From NCBI GenBank assembly GCA_018242215.1, contig JAFECG010000010.1, positions 1 to 64,000 of the forward strand: a DNA stretch of 64,000 nucleotides. Reading direction: 5' to 3'. Under the pieces are notes generated by a model. The model saw only the letters and a list, made by a program, of their open reading frames with translations, was not told the origin of the DNA and made no database searches. Shown here one piece after another: positions 47,221-56,551 of the stretch. The translations under genes and the position numbers were made by a program. Within the stretch, counting starts at the first letter, position 1. Every line of letters starts with the position of its first letter. This DNA comes from Pseudomonadota bacterium. Lineage in GTDB: Bacteria > Pseudomonadota > Alphaproteobacteria > Rhizobiales > Hyphomicrobiaceae.

Positions 47221-48779
47221 TATCGCTTGCCGATAGCTCCGAACGGTGACGCCGCGCCGGTCTGTTTCAAAAGAATGACGAATGGAATGAGGACGAGAAA
47301 GCTCAGCGTAATGAAGCCGAACGCTTCGATGAAGCCGATCATCGTCGATTGTCGCGTCAGCTCGTAGCTCAGCATCTCTTGCGCGCGCGGATCGTTCATC
47401 GAGAGGCCCGTCGCTTCGAGCCAGGAGTGAAGTGCAGGATTATACGGATTGATGCCGGCGCTGAGCGTTTGCAGGTTTTCGTGGGCCGCTCGCGTTAAAA
47501 CCGTCGCTCCTATCGCTATGCCGAGCGAGCCGCCGATCGTGCGCGCAATGTTGAAAACACTGGCGGCCTGGTCAGATGCTGCGCTCGGAAGCGTCTGATA
47601 GGCGAGCGTCGATAGCGGCACGAAGATCATGCCCATCCCGATGCCTTGGACGACGCTCGGCACGATGATCCAGAACTGATCGACGTTGAGATTATATCGT
47701 GTCGTAACGTAGGAGCCGGCCGACGAAAGCACCAGTCCGACGAACACCAGCCATCGAGCATCGATGCGCTGGATGAGGATTGCGACGGCGACCATACCGA
47801 CGGCAACGGCAATGCCACGCGGTGCCATGACCAATCCGGCGGTGCTGGCCGGATAGCCAAGCAGATGCTCGAGAAAGAGCGGCTGAAGGGCGATGGTGCT
47901 GAGCATGCCGACGCCGAACGCCATGATCAGGAAGCTTGACGTCGCCAGGTTGCGGTCCTTCAGCAGATTGAGCCTCAGGATCGCGTCCGGCCGATTGTAG
48001 CTTCGCAACGTAAATGCCAAGAGGCAGACAATCGATACGAACGTCAGACTGACGATCAATTGGGAGTCGAACCAACCTTCGCTGTTGCCGCGATCAAGGA
48101 GCATCTGGAGGCTCCCGACTCCGATCGCCAGCAGGGCAGCGCCGAGCCAGTCGATCGCCGCGCCGGTGTGCGGTGTCGACTTCATGTAGGCAGCAATCAT
48201 CACGAGATTGACGATGCCGATCGGAAGAGTGACATAGAAGACCCATTGCCAGCCGAGATGGTCGGTGATGAATCCTCCGACAGTCGGTCCCATGATCGGG
48301 CCGAGAAGCACGCCGATACCCCAGACGGCCATGGCTTTGCCGCGCATTTCGGGCTCGAAGTTATCGACCATCGTGGCTTGGGAGAGGGGAACGACGCTTG
48401 CACCGAAGGCGCCCTGCAACAGGCGGAAAATGACCATCTGCATCAGCGTGTGGGCTTGCCCGCACAGCATCGAGGACACGACAAAGCCGGCAACGCTGAC
48501 GGTAAGGACCCGCTTTCTTCCGAAACGCTCGGCGAGGAAGCCGCTCATCGGGATGAGGATCGCTTCGGCGACGATATAGGACGTCAGAACCCACGTGATC
48601 TGATCCGGCGTCGCGCCCAAGGTTCCCATCATATCGGGCAAAGCGACGTTCACGATGGTCATATCGAGAATGACCATCAGAACTGCTAGCAGAACGGCAA
48701 CCGAGCTTAGGATCCGGGGGCCGAGAGGGCCCAACGCAGTCGCGTCTGCCGGATTACTTGGCGCCACTACCGGCTCCAT
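47220..48779 (-). CDS. DHA2-family MFS multidrug efflux pump (EmrB-like)
   Basis: A 519-residue, 14-helix transporter of the EmrB/QacA family. Signatures include LDMTIVNVALPDMMGTLGAT in helix 1, LAERFGRKRVL after helix 2 and ILLGPIMGPTVGGFI in helix 5. It works with the membrane fusion protein encoded immediately upstream (26-base overlap) to export hydrophobic compounds across the envelope. An outer-membrane TolC partner is not encoded nearby. Confidence 0.92.
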   Translation of the reverse strand: MEPVVAPSNPADATALGPLGPRILSSVAVLLAVLMVILDMTIVNVALPDMMGTLGATPDQITWVLTSYIVAEAILIPMSGFLAERFGRKRVLTVSVAGFVVSSMLCGQAHTLMQMVIFRLLQGAFGASVVPLSQATMVDNFEPEMRGKAMAVWGIGVLLGPIMGPTVGGFITDHLGWQWVFYVTLPIGIVNLVMIAAYMKSTPHTGAAIDWLGAALLAIGVGSLQMLLDRGNSEGWFDSQLIVSLTFVSIVCLLAFTLRSYNRPDAILRLNLLKDRNLATSSFLIMAFGVGMLSTIALQPLFLEHLLGYPASTAGLVMAPRGIAVAVGMVAVAILIQRIDARWLVFVGLVLSSAGSYVTTRYNLNVDQFWIIVPSVVQGIGMGMIFVPLSTLAYQTLPSAASDQAASVFNIARTIGGSLGIAIGATVLTRAAHENLQTLSAGINPYNPALHSWLEATGLSMNDPRAQEMLSYELTRQSTMIGFIEAFGFITLSFLVLIPFVILLKQTGAASPFGAIGKR

Positions 48780-49701
48780 TCGAGGTGGTGTCTACGGTGA
48801 CGTATGCCGAAGCGCCGACGCCGAGCGGCGGATCATCAGGCTGCAGCGTGAGCGTGATCCGGACCGGGAAGCGCTGCACGACCTTGACCCAGCTCCCCGT
48901 CGCGTTTTCGGCAGGTAGCAGTGAGAATGCCGAACTGCTGGCCCGGCTAATGGCTTCGACCTTGCCGGTCAGTTGGTTCGATGGATACATGTCGACCCAG
49001 ACAGTGGCGTTCTGGCCCGGTTTGATGCGCGCGAGGTCAGTTTCTTTGAAGTTCGCATCGACCCACCACGTCGAAGTGTCCACCAGAGGGAAGAGGCTCA
49101 TCCCGGCTTTTGCGATGTCTCCCGGACGAATGCGAACTTTTCCGACGGTGCCGTCGGCCGGGGCTTTGATCGTGGCATTGTCGAGTTCGGTTTGCGCTTT
49201 CGCGACCGCCGCCTGAGCTTGTGCGACATTGCCCTTCGCGGCAGCTGCTTGCGCCGCAGGAGCGCCCTGTGCTTGCTGCTGTGCGACGGCCAGGCGCGCC
49301 TGCGCAGCTTTGAGTGCCGCTTCGAACGGAGCAGGATCAATTTTGACGAGAACGTCGCCCGACTTCACCGCCGCAAATTCCTGGACTTTGACGTCGGAAA
49401 CCACGCCCGTCACAAGAGGAGTGATCTGGATGATGTTAGCTTCGACCAAGGCGTTGTTGGTCGAAGGATAAAGCGTTTCATATTGCCAATAGGCGTAGGC
49501 CGCTCCAAGGAGCAAGACAACGGCGATCACGCCGAAAACGCCGAGCGTCCTTTTCGAAAAAAGCGGCGGGCGGCTCGAAACCGCGCCGCTGACCTGAGCT
49601 CCGCCGATCGCTGCTGGCTTCTTGTCTGGCAGTCGTTCCTGCATTGGCTTTTTCCGCTTATTCGAAGGCTGCAACGTTTTATGGTCCTCTGAGGTTGCCA
49701 C
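48754..49701 (-). CDS. EmrA/HlyD-type membrane fusion protein
   Basis: A 315-residue adaptor with an N-terminal cytoplasmic tail, a single membrane helix at about 52-72, the lipoyl-like segment TPLVTGVVSDVKVQEFAAVKSGD, an Ala/Gln-rich coiled coil at about 125-165, and a beta-barrel segment (VDANFKETDLARIKPGQNATVWVD). It links EmrB to an outer-membrane channel. Its coiled coil is short, as in small EmrA homologues. Confidence 0.9.
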   Translation of the reverse strand: MATSEDHKTLQPSNKRKKPMQERLPDKKPAAIGGAQVSGAVSSRPPLFSKRTLGVFGVIAVVLLLGAAYAYWQYETLYPSTNNALVEANIIQITPLVTGVVSDVKVQEFAAVKSGDVLVKIDPAPFEAALKAAQARLAVAQQQAQGAPAAQAAAAKGNVAQAQAAVAKAQTELDNATIKAPADGTVGKVRIRPGDIAKAGMSLFPLVDTSTWWVDANFKETDLARIKPGQNATVWVDMYPSNQLTGKVEAISRASSSAFSLLPAENATGSWVKVVQRFPVRITLTLQPDDPPLGVGASAYVTVDTTSNGAGSGAK

Positions 49702-50229
49702 GAGCGGGAGCGGCAGCGGTTAACAGGCCAACAGGGGGGCCTGTACACTCCAGCGCCCGTCGTGGCCGATACATAGGGGCAGTTAGGTGTGTTTCAGATC
49801 CGAACCGTCAGTGCATGAGCTTTGCGGGCTGGACGACCAGAGGTGTAGGATTAGGTAATAACTCCCCTCTATAGGCCGTTTGGCGTTTTTCCGCCAATGT
49901 GACAATCACCCAGGCTGGGCCGCCCAAATGTCGCGGATCAACCGCTTTTGTACCTAGGTATTTGCGTCGGCATCGCCCCGGCAATGGCGTTTGCATTCGT
50001 CGGCACTCGTCACGCAAAAATCTGAACTCCAAAATTTAATATTAACTCGCAATTCAGCGTGATCGTTGCGCGGCCAAGCTGTCTATTTCGCTTCCCGTTG
50101 CATGACTTTGACTAAACCAATTTTGCGATTGTTAACTGCACGTCCTGATAATCGTTGGAGAATCCGGTTCTCTTGTCGGGTTCGCGCGAGAGAGGCAAGG
50201 CCCCAGTGGCCAAAACGAATTTTCGTGCC
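49702..50229. other. 528-base intergenic region with an inverted repeat
   Basis: This gap holds the emrAB promoter (leftward) and that of the GNAT-like gene (rightward). ACAGGCC at 49723-49729 and GGCCTGT at 49738-49744 form an exact seven-base inverted repeat about 22 bases upstream of emrA, a plausible repressor operator. A 25-codon in-frame extension of the GNAT gene lies at its right end. No other gene was recognised. The stretch around 50030-50150 is AT-rich. Confidence 0.4.
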
Positions 50230-50865
50230 ATGACCGTTTCGGAGCGACTGGACCAAGCCGAAGCCTCATATGCGCAATTGACGGCGCAATATGCGAAGAC
50301 GCATTTCGAAGCAACCGACACCGCGACGCGACTGGCGGCACTGATCCGAGATGAACCGATCACGGAACTCTCGACGGGATCGCAGCGCGTCTTCTTCGTT
50401 CGCCGTTCCGTGTCTGATGCCGGTATCTCCTATCGAGTCTTTCGGACGGAACTCTCGGCCATTATCGGAGAAGAGAATATCGGCCATTGTGAAATCAGCC
50501 GGATTGCCGACGGTATTTGCACGATTGTCGATGCCGAAGTCGCGCGCTCTTATCAGCGGAAGGGCATTGCTTCCGCAATGTACGACTTGATCGCATTGGA
50601 CATGACGACCGCTGGCGGCCTGCTGTGGCCGGTCTCGCCGACGAAGATGACGGATGCTGAATTCAAGATCTGGTGGCGGCGTTCTCCGGCCCTGGTCTTC
50701 TACTACCCGCACCGCAATAGACTTGGACTGTCGCCACGATCCGAGTTCGACGCGTTGTTTGACGCTTCGGCCAACACCGGAGTTTGGGAAAAGGGCCTCG
50801 CATACTGCTTCATGCTGCTTTCCCGCATCCGGCGGACTGCAGGTTTCATCGGCTTGCGCGTCTGA
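50230..50865 (+). CDS. GNAT-like acetyltransferase domain protein
   Basis: A 211-residue protein with a candidate acetyl-CoA-binding motif VARSYQRKGIASAMYDLIA, matching GNAT motif A (Q/R-x-x-G-x-A/G), in the middle of the sequence. The rest is not recognised. The start is uncertain: ATG 50230, GTG 50206 and TTG 50155 are in frame, none with an outstanding ribosome-binding site. The substrate is unknown. Confidence 0.6.
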   Translation: MTVSERLDQAEASYAQLTAQYAKTHFEATDTATRLAALIRDEPITELSTGSQRVFFVRRSVSDAGISYRVFRTELSAIIGEENIGHCEISRIADGICTIVDAEVARSYQRKGIASAMYDLIALDMTTAGGLLWPVSPTKMTDAEFKIWWRRSPALVFYYPHRNRLGLSPRSEFDALFDASANTGVWEKGLAYCFMLLSRIRRTAGFIGLRV

Positions 50866-50910
50866 CGTCTTTCGGTCTTTGCGTTTGGCCTAATTGGCGG
50901 GTGGTTCCCG

Positions 50911-51239
50911 ATGTCAAAGATAAACCGCACAATTCCAGCGAGTGCCGTTGCCTTGGTGGCTTTGATCGTGTCGGCTGGCCTCGATTGCACGGCGCGTGCG
51001 GGCGAACGGGACGTGCCGGATTATTTCTCTGACCAATATAATATGAAGGACCTCCGGAACTGCCCGCGCCTGTCGCTCTTCCGCCGTCGGGCCCTCCCAT
51101 TTTTTCAGCGCCGGACGGGACAGCGGTCTTTGGCTGGCAAGCTGTCCGGCCAATCAGCTGCGGCGAATACAGGTATTGGAATGGCGTCGAATGTCTGGAC
51201 GCGCGCGACGACCCTCCGGACGTCGGTCCCCGCTGGTGA
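50911..51239 (+). pseudogene. Small secreted Cys-containing protein with a frameshift
   Basis: The first frame encodes a signal peptide (MSKINRTIPASAVALVALIV, cleavage near ARAGE) and then DVPDYFSDQYNMKD. At about 51049 the sensible frame changes by one base to PPELPAPVALPPSGPP, then CGEYRYWNGVECLDARDDP, ending in GPRW and a TGA at 51237-51239. The second part, with its YRYWNG-x-C-x-DAR pattern, looks like the real C-terminus of a small periplasmic protein; the first frame continues instead into Arg-rich nonsense. One missing C in GACCTCC would explain it. It may be sequencing error or a true pseudogene. Confidence 0.6.
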
Positions 51240-51269
51240 GCGTCGTCAAGCCATGCCGTTGCGTTGTAC

Positions 51270-51443
51270 TCAAAGCCTCGAGCTTGCAAGAAAGCGTTCG
51301 GCTGTTCCAAGCGCTTCACGGACCTTGCTCGAGATGACGCAGCGGCGTTGAAGCTCGCTATCGGCATACTTCAAAGCGTCGCGCAATTGCTCGATGACCC
51401 CGAGGGCCGACATCTCGCGCGTTGCATGTTCCCGGGCATTCAT
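51270..51443 (-). CDS. Small hypothetical protein, 57 residues
   Basis: ATG 51443 is preceded by GGAGGA with ideal spacing and opens a 57-codon frame starting MNAREHATREMSALGVIEQL. It is predicted to be entirely helical and has one Cys. It contains VIEQLRDALKYADSELQRR, a possible coiled coil. It lies downstream of the L,D-transpeptidase gene on the same strand and ends 30 bases from the convergent frameshifted gene. I recognise no family. Confidence 0.6.
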   Translation of the reverse strand: MNAREHATREMSALGVIEQLRDALKYADSELQRRCVISSKVREALGTAERFLASSRL

Positions 51444-51556
51444 CGTCGTTCCTCCGGATTCAGTTTTATCGGAGGCAATCTCTTTCTCGCGGCAATTTCA
51501 TGGAAGCGCTGCAGAATCCTGTCACAAATTGTGACGGGGTTTGCGAGCGACCCGGC

Positions 51557-53200
51557 TCACCACCATCCGAAGAACGATTTCTGCCGCGGATACATCCGGC
51601 GACCATAGCGGTCATAGCCGTAGTAGTAATCGTCGGCACTATCGCTCATGAAATTGTCGCCTCGGAAGAACTGTTTCGGGCGTTTCTTGATGCCGCCTTG
51701 TGGCTCCGTGCTGATCAGGATCACGAAATCCGTTCCTTTTCCGGTTTCTTTGCTCAAGGCCTCATCTGAGATGATCACCGAGGAACCTGGCCAGACGGCA
51801 GACGACAGCTTCGTCTGAATGTCCGCGGGGATGGTAATCCGATCCAGTGCGGCGCTGGCTTCGCCAACATCTGTCGGCGGAGGAGAGTCGGCATCGCTGA
51901 GACGATGGCGACGATCATCATTGAGGGCATAATCGGAATCGCGATGCTCAAGAGAGACGGCGGTCCAGCGAACGTCTTTGCCGTCGTTCTTATAATCGAC
52001 GGCTGTATAAACATGGGTGCCGATCGGCTTCTCCGGATCCGAGATCGTGATCGGTGCGTCGAAGACCGGTTCATACCCCTGCCGAACATAAATCCGTTGA
52101 GTCTTGAGGCTGATGAAAACGGAAATCGGCTGGGCTTTGTGCTTTGCTTCTTTGGCAGCGGCAACGGCAGCGTCGCGGGCCGCGAGGGTTGGGGCGGCTT
52201 CGTCGGTTGCGGTCTTGAGTTCAGCCTCAGCTGCCTTCAAGGCTTCGGTCGCGGCATCAACTTTGGCGGCAGCTTGCTCGGCGCTCTTTACGGCCTTGGC
52301 CTTCGCATCTTCCCACCGTTTCTTCATTCGATCCGATTTTATGCTCGCGAGCTTTTTGTCGGCTTTCGTGACGCGATCATCGGCGGATTTTTTTGCTGCT
52401 TCGGCTTTGCGAAGAACCCTTGCGGCCCGGTCCCGAGGTTCTTTTTTATCCGCAATTGTCTGCTCGACCTCTTGCGCCTCGGCGATGGCGGAGTCGGCCT
52501 CGATCTGCTTGCCGGCGGCGACTGCTCTCAGCGCGTTGAATTCGGCTTGGCGCGCGGGCCAGTTGCTAAGGTCGGGTTCGAAGGCTTTGGCGTCGTTATC
52601 ATCGTCGTCCTGATATGACATCGGAATGGCGACCGCCGAGCGGAGCGCTGGCGGCGGTGTCGGCTTCATCAACAACGGATGGGAGATTTCGACGGGCGCA
52701 ACATCATCATATGCAACCACGACACGCATTCCGACTTTTGTAAGCGGGAACAGGCGCTGGGCGAAACCATCCGGCATCCGGACGCAGCCATGGGAAGCGG
52801 GATAGCCCGGAAGTTGGCCCGAATGCAGCGCTATGCCGGACCAGGTAATCCGCTGCATGAATGGCATCGAAGCGTCGTCGTAGAGATTTGAATAGTGCTC
52901 CTCTTCCTTTTGGAGGACGCTGTAAACTCCGACGGGTGTTTCGTAACCGGTTCGCCCGCTCGATACCCGCGCGCTCATCGAGCCGCCGGCTGCGTCGTAG
53001 ATGGTTACGCGCTGATCCTTCAGGGAGACGATCGCGATGACCGGTGGTCCGGAAATGGTCTCCTGTAGACTATCATCGGCTGTGCGCGAGCGGCGTTTTC
53101 CGGCATCGGCTGTCTCGAACATTGCGCCGGTCGCCACAATTGCGAGCGCAATCACGGCAATCTGCTTCAGGGGTTTGCTGTGGCGAGGCAAACGAAACAT
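51557..53200 (-). CDS. L,D-transpeptidase (YkuD) with coiled coil and second degenerate domain
   Basis: A 547-residue exported protein with a signal peptide (about 1-33). The YkuD domain at about 52-165 has the catalytic HSGQLPGYPASHGCVRMP, with His126, His137 and Cys139. It forms 3-3 crosslinks in peptidoglycan or attaches proteins to it. A long Ala/Lys/Glu-rich coiled coil covers about 210-345. A second YkuD-like unit follows (PISVFISLKTQRIYVRQGYE, IGTHVYTAV) that lacks the SHGC motif. The C-terminus is Tyr-rich (DDYYYGYDRYGRRMY). Confidence 0.88.
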   Translation of the reverse strand: MFRLPRHSKPLKQIAVIALAIVATGAMFETADAGKRRSRTADDSLQETISGPPVIAIVSLKDQRVTIYDAAGGSMSARVSSGRTGYETPVGVYSVLQKEEEHYSNLYDDASMPFMQRITWSGIALHSGQLPGYPASHGCVRMPDGFAQRLFPLTKVGMRVVVAYDDVAPVEISHPLLMKPTPPPALRSAVAIPMSYQDDDDNDAKAFEPDLSNWPARQAEFNALRAVAAGKQIEADSAIAEAQEVEQTIADKKEPRDRAARVLRKAEAAKKSADDRVTKADKKLASIKSDRMKKRWEDAKAKAVKSAEQAAAKVDAATEALKAAEAELKTATDEAAPTLAARDAAVAAAKEAKHKAQPISVFISLKTQRIYVRQGYEPVFDAPITISDPEKPIGTHVYTAVDYKNDGKDVRWTAVSLEHRDSDYALNDDRRHRLSDADSPPPTDVGEASAALDRITIPADIQTKLSSAVWPGSSVIISDEALSKETGKGTDFVILISTEPQGGIKKRPKQFFRGDNFMSDSADDYYYGYDRYGRRMYPRQKSFFGWW

Positions 53201-53708
53201 TGTTCAGCCCTTGAGTATGCAACCGGCGCAAAAATGGAGACTTGCAGCGTAGTCTGAAGGAAGTTGCATATTAATTAGCGCATGCTCCGATCTCGTTGTC
53301 ATCGGCGAAGTTCTGGCCGCAAAATTCAACTTCGAAGCCTATTGCGTGATCGGGCCGACAACTTGACGACCTCAGAGCAAAATGTAGCCGTTCCTGCACG
53401 CGGACGTTGCATCTCGCGTTGCGGACAAATTTCAAGTGCCCAAGGAGCTATATCCCGGCTGAACTCTCGGCGGTGTGACGCCTTTGGGTTTTAGGATGCC
53501 CTCGACTCGAAGTTTTGCAATTCAACTGCGACGGCGGGCCTAATCGTCTCGTATCGCCACGGCCAGAAAGCGTCTTTTCACCGTAACGCATGCCACAATC
53601 GATTTCGCCGACGTCCGGGCCGATGAAACGCCTGCGCCGTTTACCAGAGCCTCATGTCCGCAAGCGTATGTCATGGCGTGTCATCTTGCGGCGCCTACTG
53701 TTTGCTCA
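53201..53708. other. 508-base intergenic region
   Basis: Lies between the divergent L,D-transpeptidase and the sugar transferase, so it must contain both promoters. Short open frames here show no ribosome-binding site or recognisable motif. An in-frame ATG for the sugar transferase at 53673 lies at its right end. I see no repeat or RNA element. Confidence 0.45.
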
Positions 53709-55214
53709 ATGGTTCAGAAATCAAACTCTGCCCCGTCGATCTTCGAGGAAAAGGCCGCATTGCGATCGGAGCGATGGGCTGCGTGGCCAATTTCGTTTCT
53801 TTTCGACCGCCTCGGAAATGTCTCGCGCCACAGGTTGCTTTTTGCTGTGGCGGTTGCTGATGGCGCGTCGATTTTCGCTGCATGGGTGCTCGCGAAAGGT
53901 CTGATCGGTGCGAGTTCCGCGCCAACATGGACGAGTTTTGCGGCGATCCTTGCCATCGCCCTGCTGACCATCACGGCCTTGCGCGCGCAATGGTCTTACA
54001 CGATCCCTTCGCTGCGCAAGTTCTGGATGCAACTCGTCAAGGTTTTCATATCGATCGGCCTGGTCACGCTTGCCGCTTCCGGCGTCGTCTTCCTTTTCGA
54101 AATTTCTTCTGTGACGGCCGACGAGATGGTCGCGGGGATGGGGTTGTCGGCGCTCTTTCTATGCTGTGTGCGCCTTGTTGCGGCTGAATACGTTCAGCGG
54201 CTGACGCGCGCCGGCCGGCTTGTCCGACGTACTGTTATCGTGGGGGCGGGCAAGGATGCGGAACATCTTATCCGCCAGCTGAGGACTGATCCGGATAGCC
54301 ACTTGCGGATACTCGGGATTTTCGATGATCGCTGCGGCGATCGCGCGGACGGGGATTTCGGCGGTATCGCGCGGCTCGGGACGTTCGAGGATCTTTCGGA
54401 TTTCTGCCGCAAGTCGGGGGTCGATCTCTTGATCGTCACAGTGCCGGCTTGGGCAGAAGAGCGGCTGATGCAGATCCTTGGCCGGCTCTTTGCCCTTCAG
54501 GCCGATGTCCGGATCTCTGCACTGAATTCGAAGCTGCGTCTAAACTCGCGGTCTTACAGCTTCATCGGGCGGGTGCCGATGCTAGCCGTGATGGATAAGC
54601 CGCTGAGCGACTGGGATTGTGTTCTCAAAAATCTCGAGGATCGGCTTATCGGATCACTTCTGCTCCTTCTTGCTCTGCCGATCATGGCCGCGGTCGCAGT
54701 CGCAATTCGATTGGAAACCAAGGGTCCAATCTTCTTTCGGCAGAAGCGCTATGGCTTCAATAACGAGTTGATCGAAGTGTTGAAATTCCGTTCGATGTAC
54801 GTCGACCAGCAGGATGAGGCGGCCAGCAAGCTTGTCACGCGCAATGATCCGCGGGTGACGCGCGTCGGCGCTTTTATCCGGCGCATGAGCCTCGATGAGC
54901 TGCCGCAGTTGATCAACGTCGTCAAAGGGGAGATGTCACTTGTCGGACCTCGCCCGCATGCGACAGGAGCCTGCGCCGAACGCAATCTTTATGAGAATGT
55001 CGTCCAGGGCTATTTCGCGCGCCATCGCATGAAACCGGGTGTGACCGGCTGGGCGCAGATCAACGGCTGGCGCGGCGAAACCGATACGCGCGAAAAGCTC
55101 GTCCAGAGGGTCGAGCATGACCTTTATTATATCGACCATTGGTCGGTATTTTTGGATCTCTACATCCTCGTGATGACGCCTTTTTCGCTCCTGTCGGGCA
55201 AAAACGCCTACTAG
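53709..55214 (+). CDS. Polyprenyl glycosylphosphotransferase (WcaJ/ExoY type)
   Basis: A 501-residue initiating transferase for exopolysaccharide synthesis. The N-terminal half has four membrane helices and a CoA-binding-like Rossmann region ([18 protein letters not shown]). Helix 5 leads into the catalytic bacterial sugar transferase domain, with [41 protein letters not shown] and [15 protein letters not shown]. It moves a hexose-1-phosphate to undecaprenyl phosphate. ATG 53709 or 53673 could be used. No polysaccharide assembly genes follow it. Confidence 0.9.
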   Translation: MVQKSNSAPSIFEEKAALRSERWAAWPISFLFDRLGNVSRHRLLFAVAVADGASIFAAWVLAKGLIGASSAPTWTSFAAILAIALLTITALRAQWSYTIPSLRKFWMQLVKVFISIGLVTLAASGVVFLFEISSVTADEMVAGMGLSALFLCCVRLVAAEYVQRLTRAGRLVRRTVIVGAGKDAEHLIRQLRTDPDSHLRILGIFDDRCGDRADGDFGGIARLGTFEDLSDFCRKSGVDLLIVTVPAWAEERLMQILGRLFALQADVRISALNSKLRLNSRSYSFIGRVPMLAVMDKPLSDWDCVLKNLEDRLIGSLLLLLALPIMAAVAVAIRLETKGPIFFRQKRYGFNNELIEVLKFRSMYVDQQDEAASKLVTRNDPRVTRVGAFIRRMSLDELPQLINVVKGEMSLVGPRPHATGACAERNLYENVVQGYFARHRMKPGVTGWAQINGWRGETDTREKLVQRVEHDLYYIDHWSVFLDLYILVMTPFSLLSGKNAY

Positions 55215-55463
55215 CGTCGTGGCTCGTCACCGGGCTGCTTCGACCGAGTGGCCGAATACCGGCGGCGGTGCATGCCGTGCGATCGTCGAGTTGCCACACA
55301 GCGCGGAATTGAGCATATCGGCTTCGGCGTGTGGACTATCTCCGATGGCTCTCTTCGCGCTTCAGGGTTCGCTTGCAGGAAATTATCCGTTTTTGCTAGG
55401 CTTCACTCCATTGCAGCGGTTGCGTTGCGCTCATGTCGGCGGGAGTTTCGCATTCTCAATCTC

Positions 55464-56234
55464 TTGAAACAGATCCGCGCGGCGATTGCAGCTTTGGTGG
55501 TGGCCGTCGGCATCGGCTTTTCGTTTGCATCCGCCGGCGCTCAGGAAGGACCTCCAGTCGATACCGCTCTTGTCGTCTCGGTGGACGTCTCGAATTCGGT
55601 GGACGACGCCCGTTACCGGCTACAGATGGAGGGCATCGCGAAGGCCCTTGAAGATCCAGGCGTCATCGAAGCCATCACGGGCGGTTCACAGGGCGGAATT
55701 CTGTTTTCGATGGTCACGTGGGCCGACACGCCCTCATTCGTGATCCCCTGGATCCGGATCGCGAACAAAGGCGACGCCTTGGCCGCTGCGAAGCGCGTGC
55801 GGAACCTGCCACGACAGGGCGGCGAATTCACCTGCATGACGCGGATGTTGCGCTCAGCGAACGACAAGATCGTCCCGCAAATTCCGGCGAAAGCTTCGCG
55901 GATCATCATCGATGTGTCGGGAGATGGTCCGGACAACTGTAATGCCGATGAGCCGATCGAGAAGGTCCGCAACGAGTTGGTCAGCAATGGGGTGACGATC
56001 AACGGCCTCCCGATTTTGCTGGATACGCCAGAGGATTCCGCTCTTCTGCCGAAGGCGGTGCCCGGCGGGCGGCCGCCGCTCGAACAATGGTATCGCGACC
56101 ACGTTATGGGCGGCCCGAGCAGCTTCGTGCTTCCTGCTCAGGGGTATGGCGATTTCGAACGCGCCATCCGGCAAAAATTCGTCATCGAAGTCAGCAGTCT
56201 GACTTCGATGAAGTATTCGACGGCAAACCGGTAA
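55464..56234 (+). CDS. DUF1194 secreted protein (VWA-like)
   Basis: A 256-residue exported protein of the DUF1194 family. A signal peptide (about 1-22, ending SAGAQE) is followed by a von Willebrand A-like fold with the MIDAS start VSVDVSNSVDDARY and IIDVSGDGPDNCN; Cys residues in EFTCMT and DNCN may form a disulfide. The function of the family is unknown. TTG 55464 is the best start for the signal peptide; longer in-frame starts would bury it. Confidence 0.8.
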   Translation: MKQIRAAIAALVVAVGIGFSFASAGAQEGPPVDTALVVSVDVSNSVDDARYRLQMEGIAKALEDPGVIEAITGGSQGGILFSMVTWADTPSFVIPWIRIANKGDALAAAKRVRNLPRQGGEFTCMTRMLRSANDKIVPQIPAKASRIIIDVSGDGPDNCNADEPIEKVRNELVSNGVTINGLPILLDTPEDSALLPKAVPGGRPPLEQWYRDHVMGGPSSFVLPAQGYGDFERAIRQKFVIEVSSLTSMKYSTANR

Positions 56235-56251
56235 ATCAGGCAGACTCCAGC

Positions 56252-56452
56252 CTAAATATCGTCTTCGCTGGCAGATCCGCAGTGCCAGCGTGTGACCTGC
56301 CAGCCAGGATGCTCCGCGGCCCATTTTGCGAAGTGCGGCGGCGCTTCAGCCATGCACGTCATCTGATCGATATCGGCGTCGATCGGGATTTTGTAATCCC
56401 GGCAGACGTTGGGATCACTCACAAGGCAGGCGGAAAGAACAATTGCGAGCAT
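56252..56452 (-). CDS. Small putative lipoprotein, 66 residues
   Basis: The protein begins MLAIVLSACLVSDPNVCRDY. LSAC fits a lipobox with Cys9 as the lipidated residue after a very short signal sequence. The body has three further Cys and ends near VTRWHCGS. It lies 99 bases downstream of fhcC on the same strand and could be read from the same transcript. Function unknown. Confidence 0.6.
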   Translation of the reverse strand: MLAIVLSACLVSDPNVCRDYKIPIDADIDQMTCMAEAPPHFAKWAAEHPGWQVTRWHCGSASEDDI

Positions 56453-56551
56453 GGCGGACGTCCCGGTTTTTGCGTCACGACTTCATCATATCGTGACGTG
56501 GAGTCCCGGGGATTTGTTTCGGAAGTGCACAATTATCGCTATCCGACTTTG

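Noticed and set aside
53590-53904. Open frame overlapping the start of the sugar transferase
   Set aside because: It is Arg-rich, out of frame with the transferase and has no recognisable sequence; it is a shadow frame.
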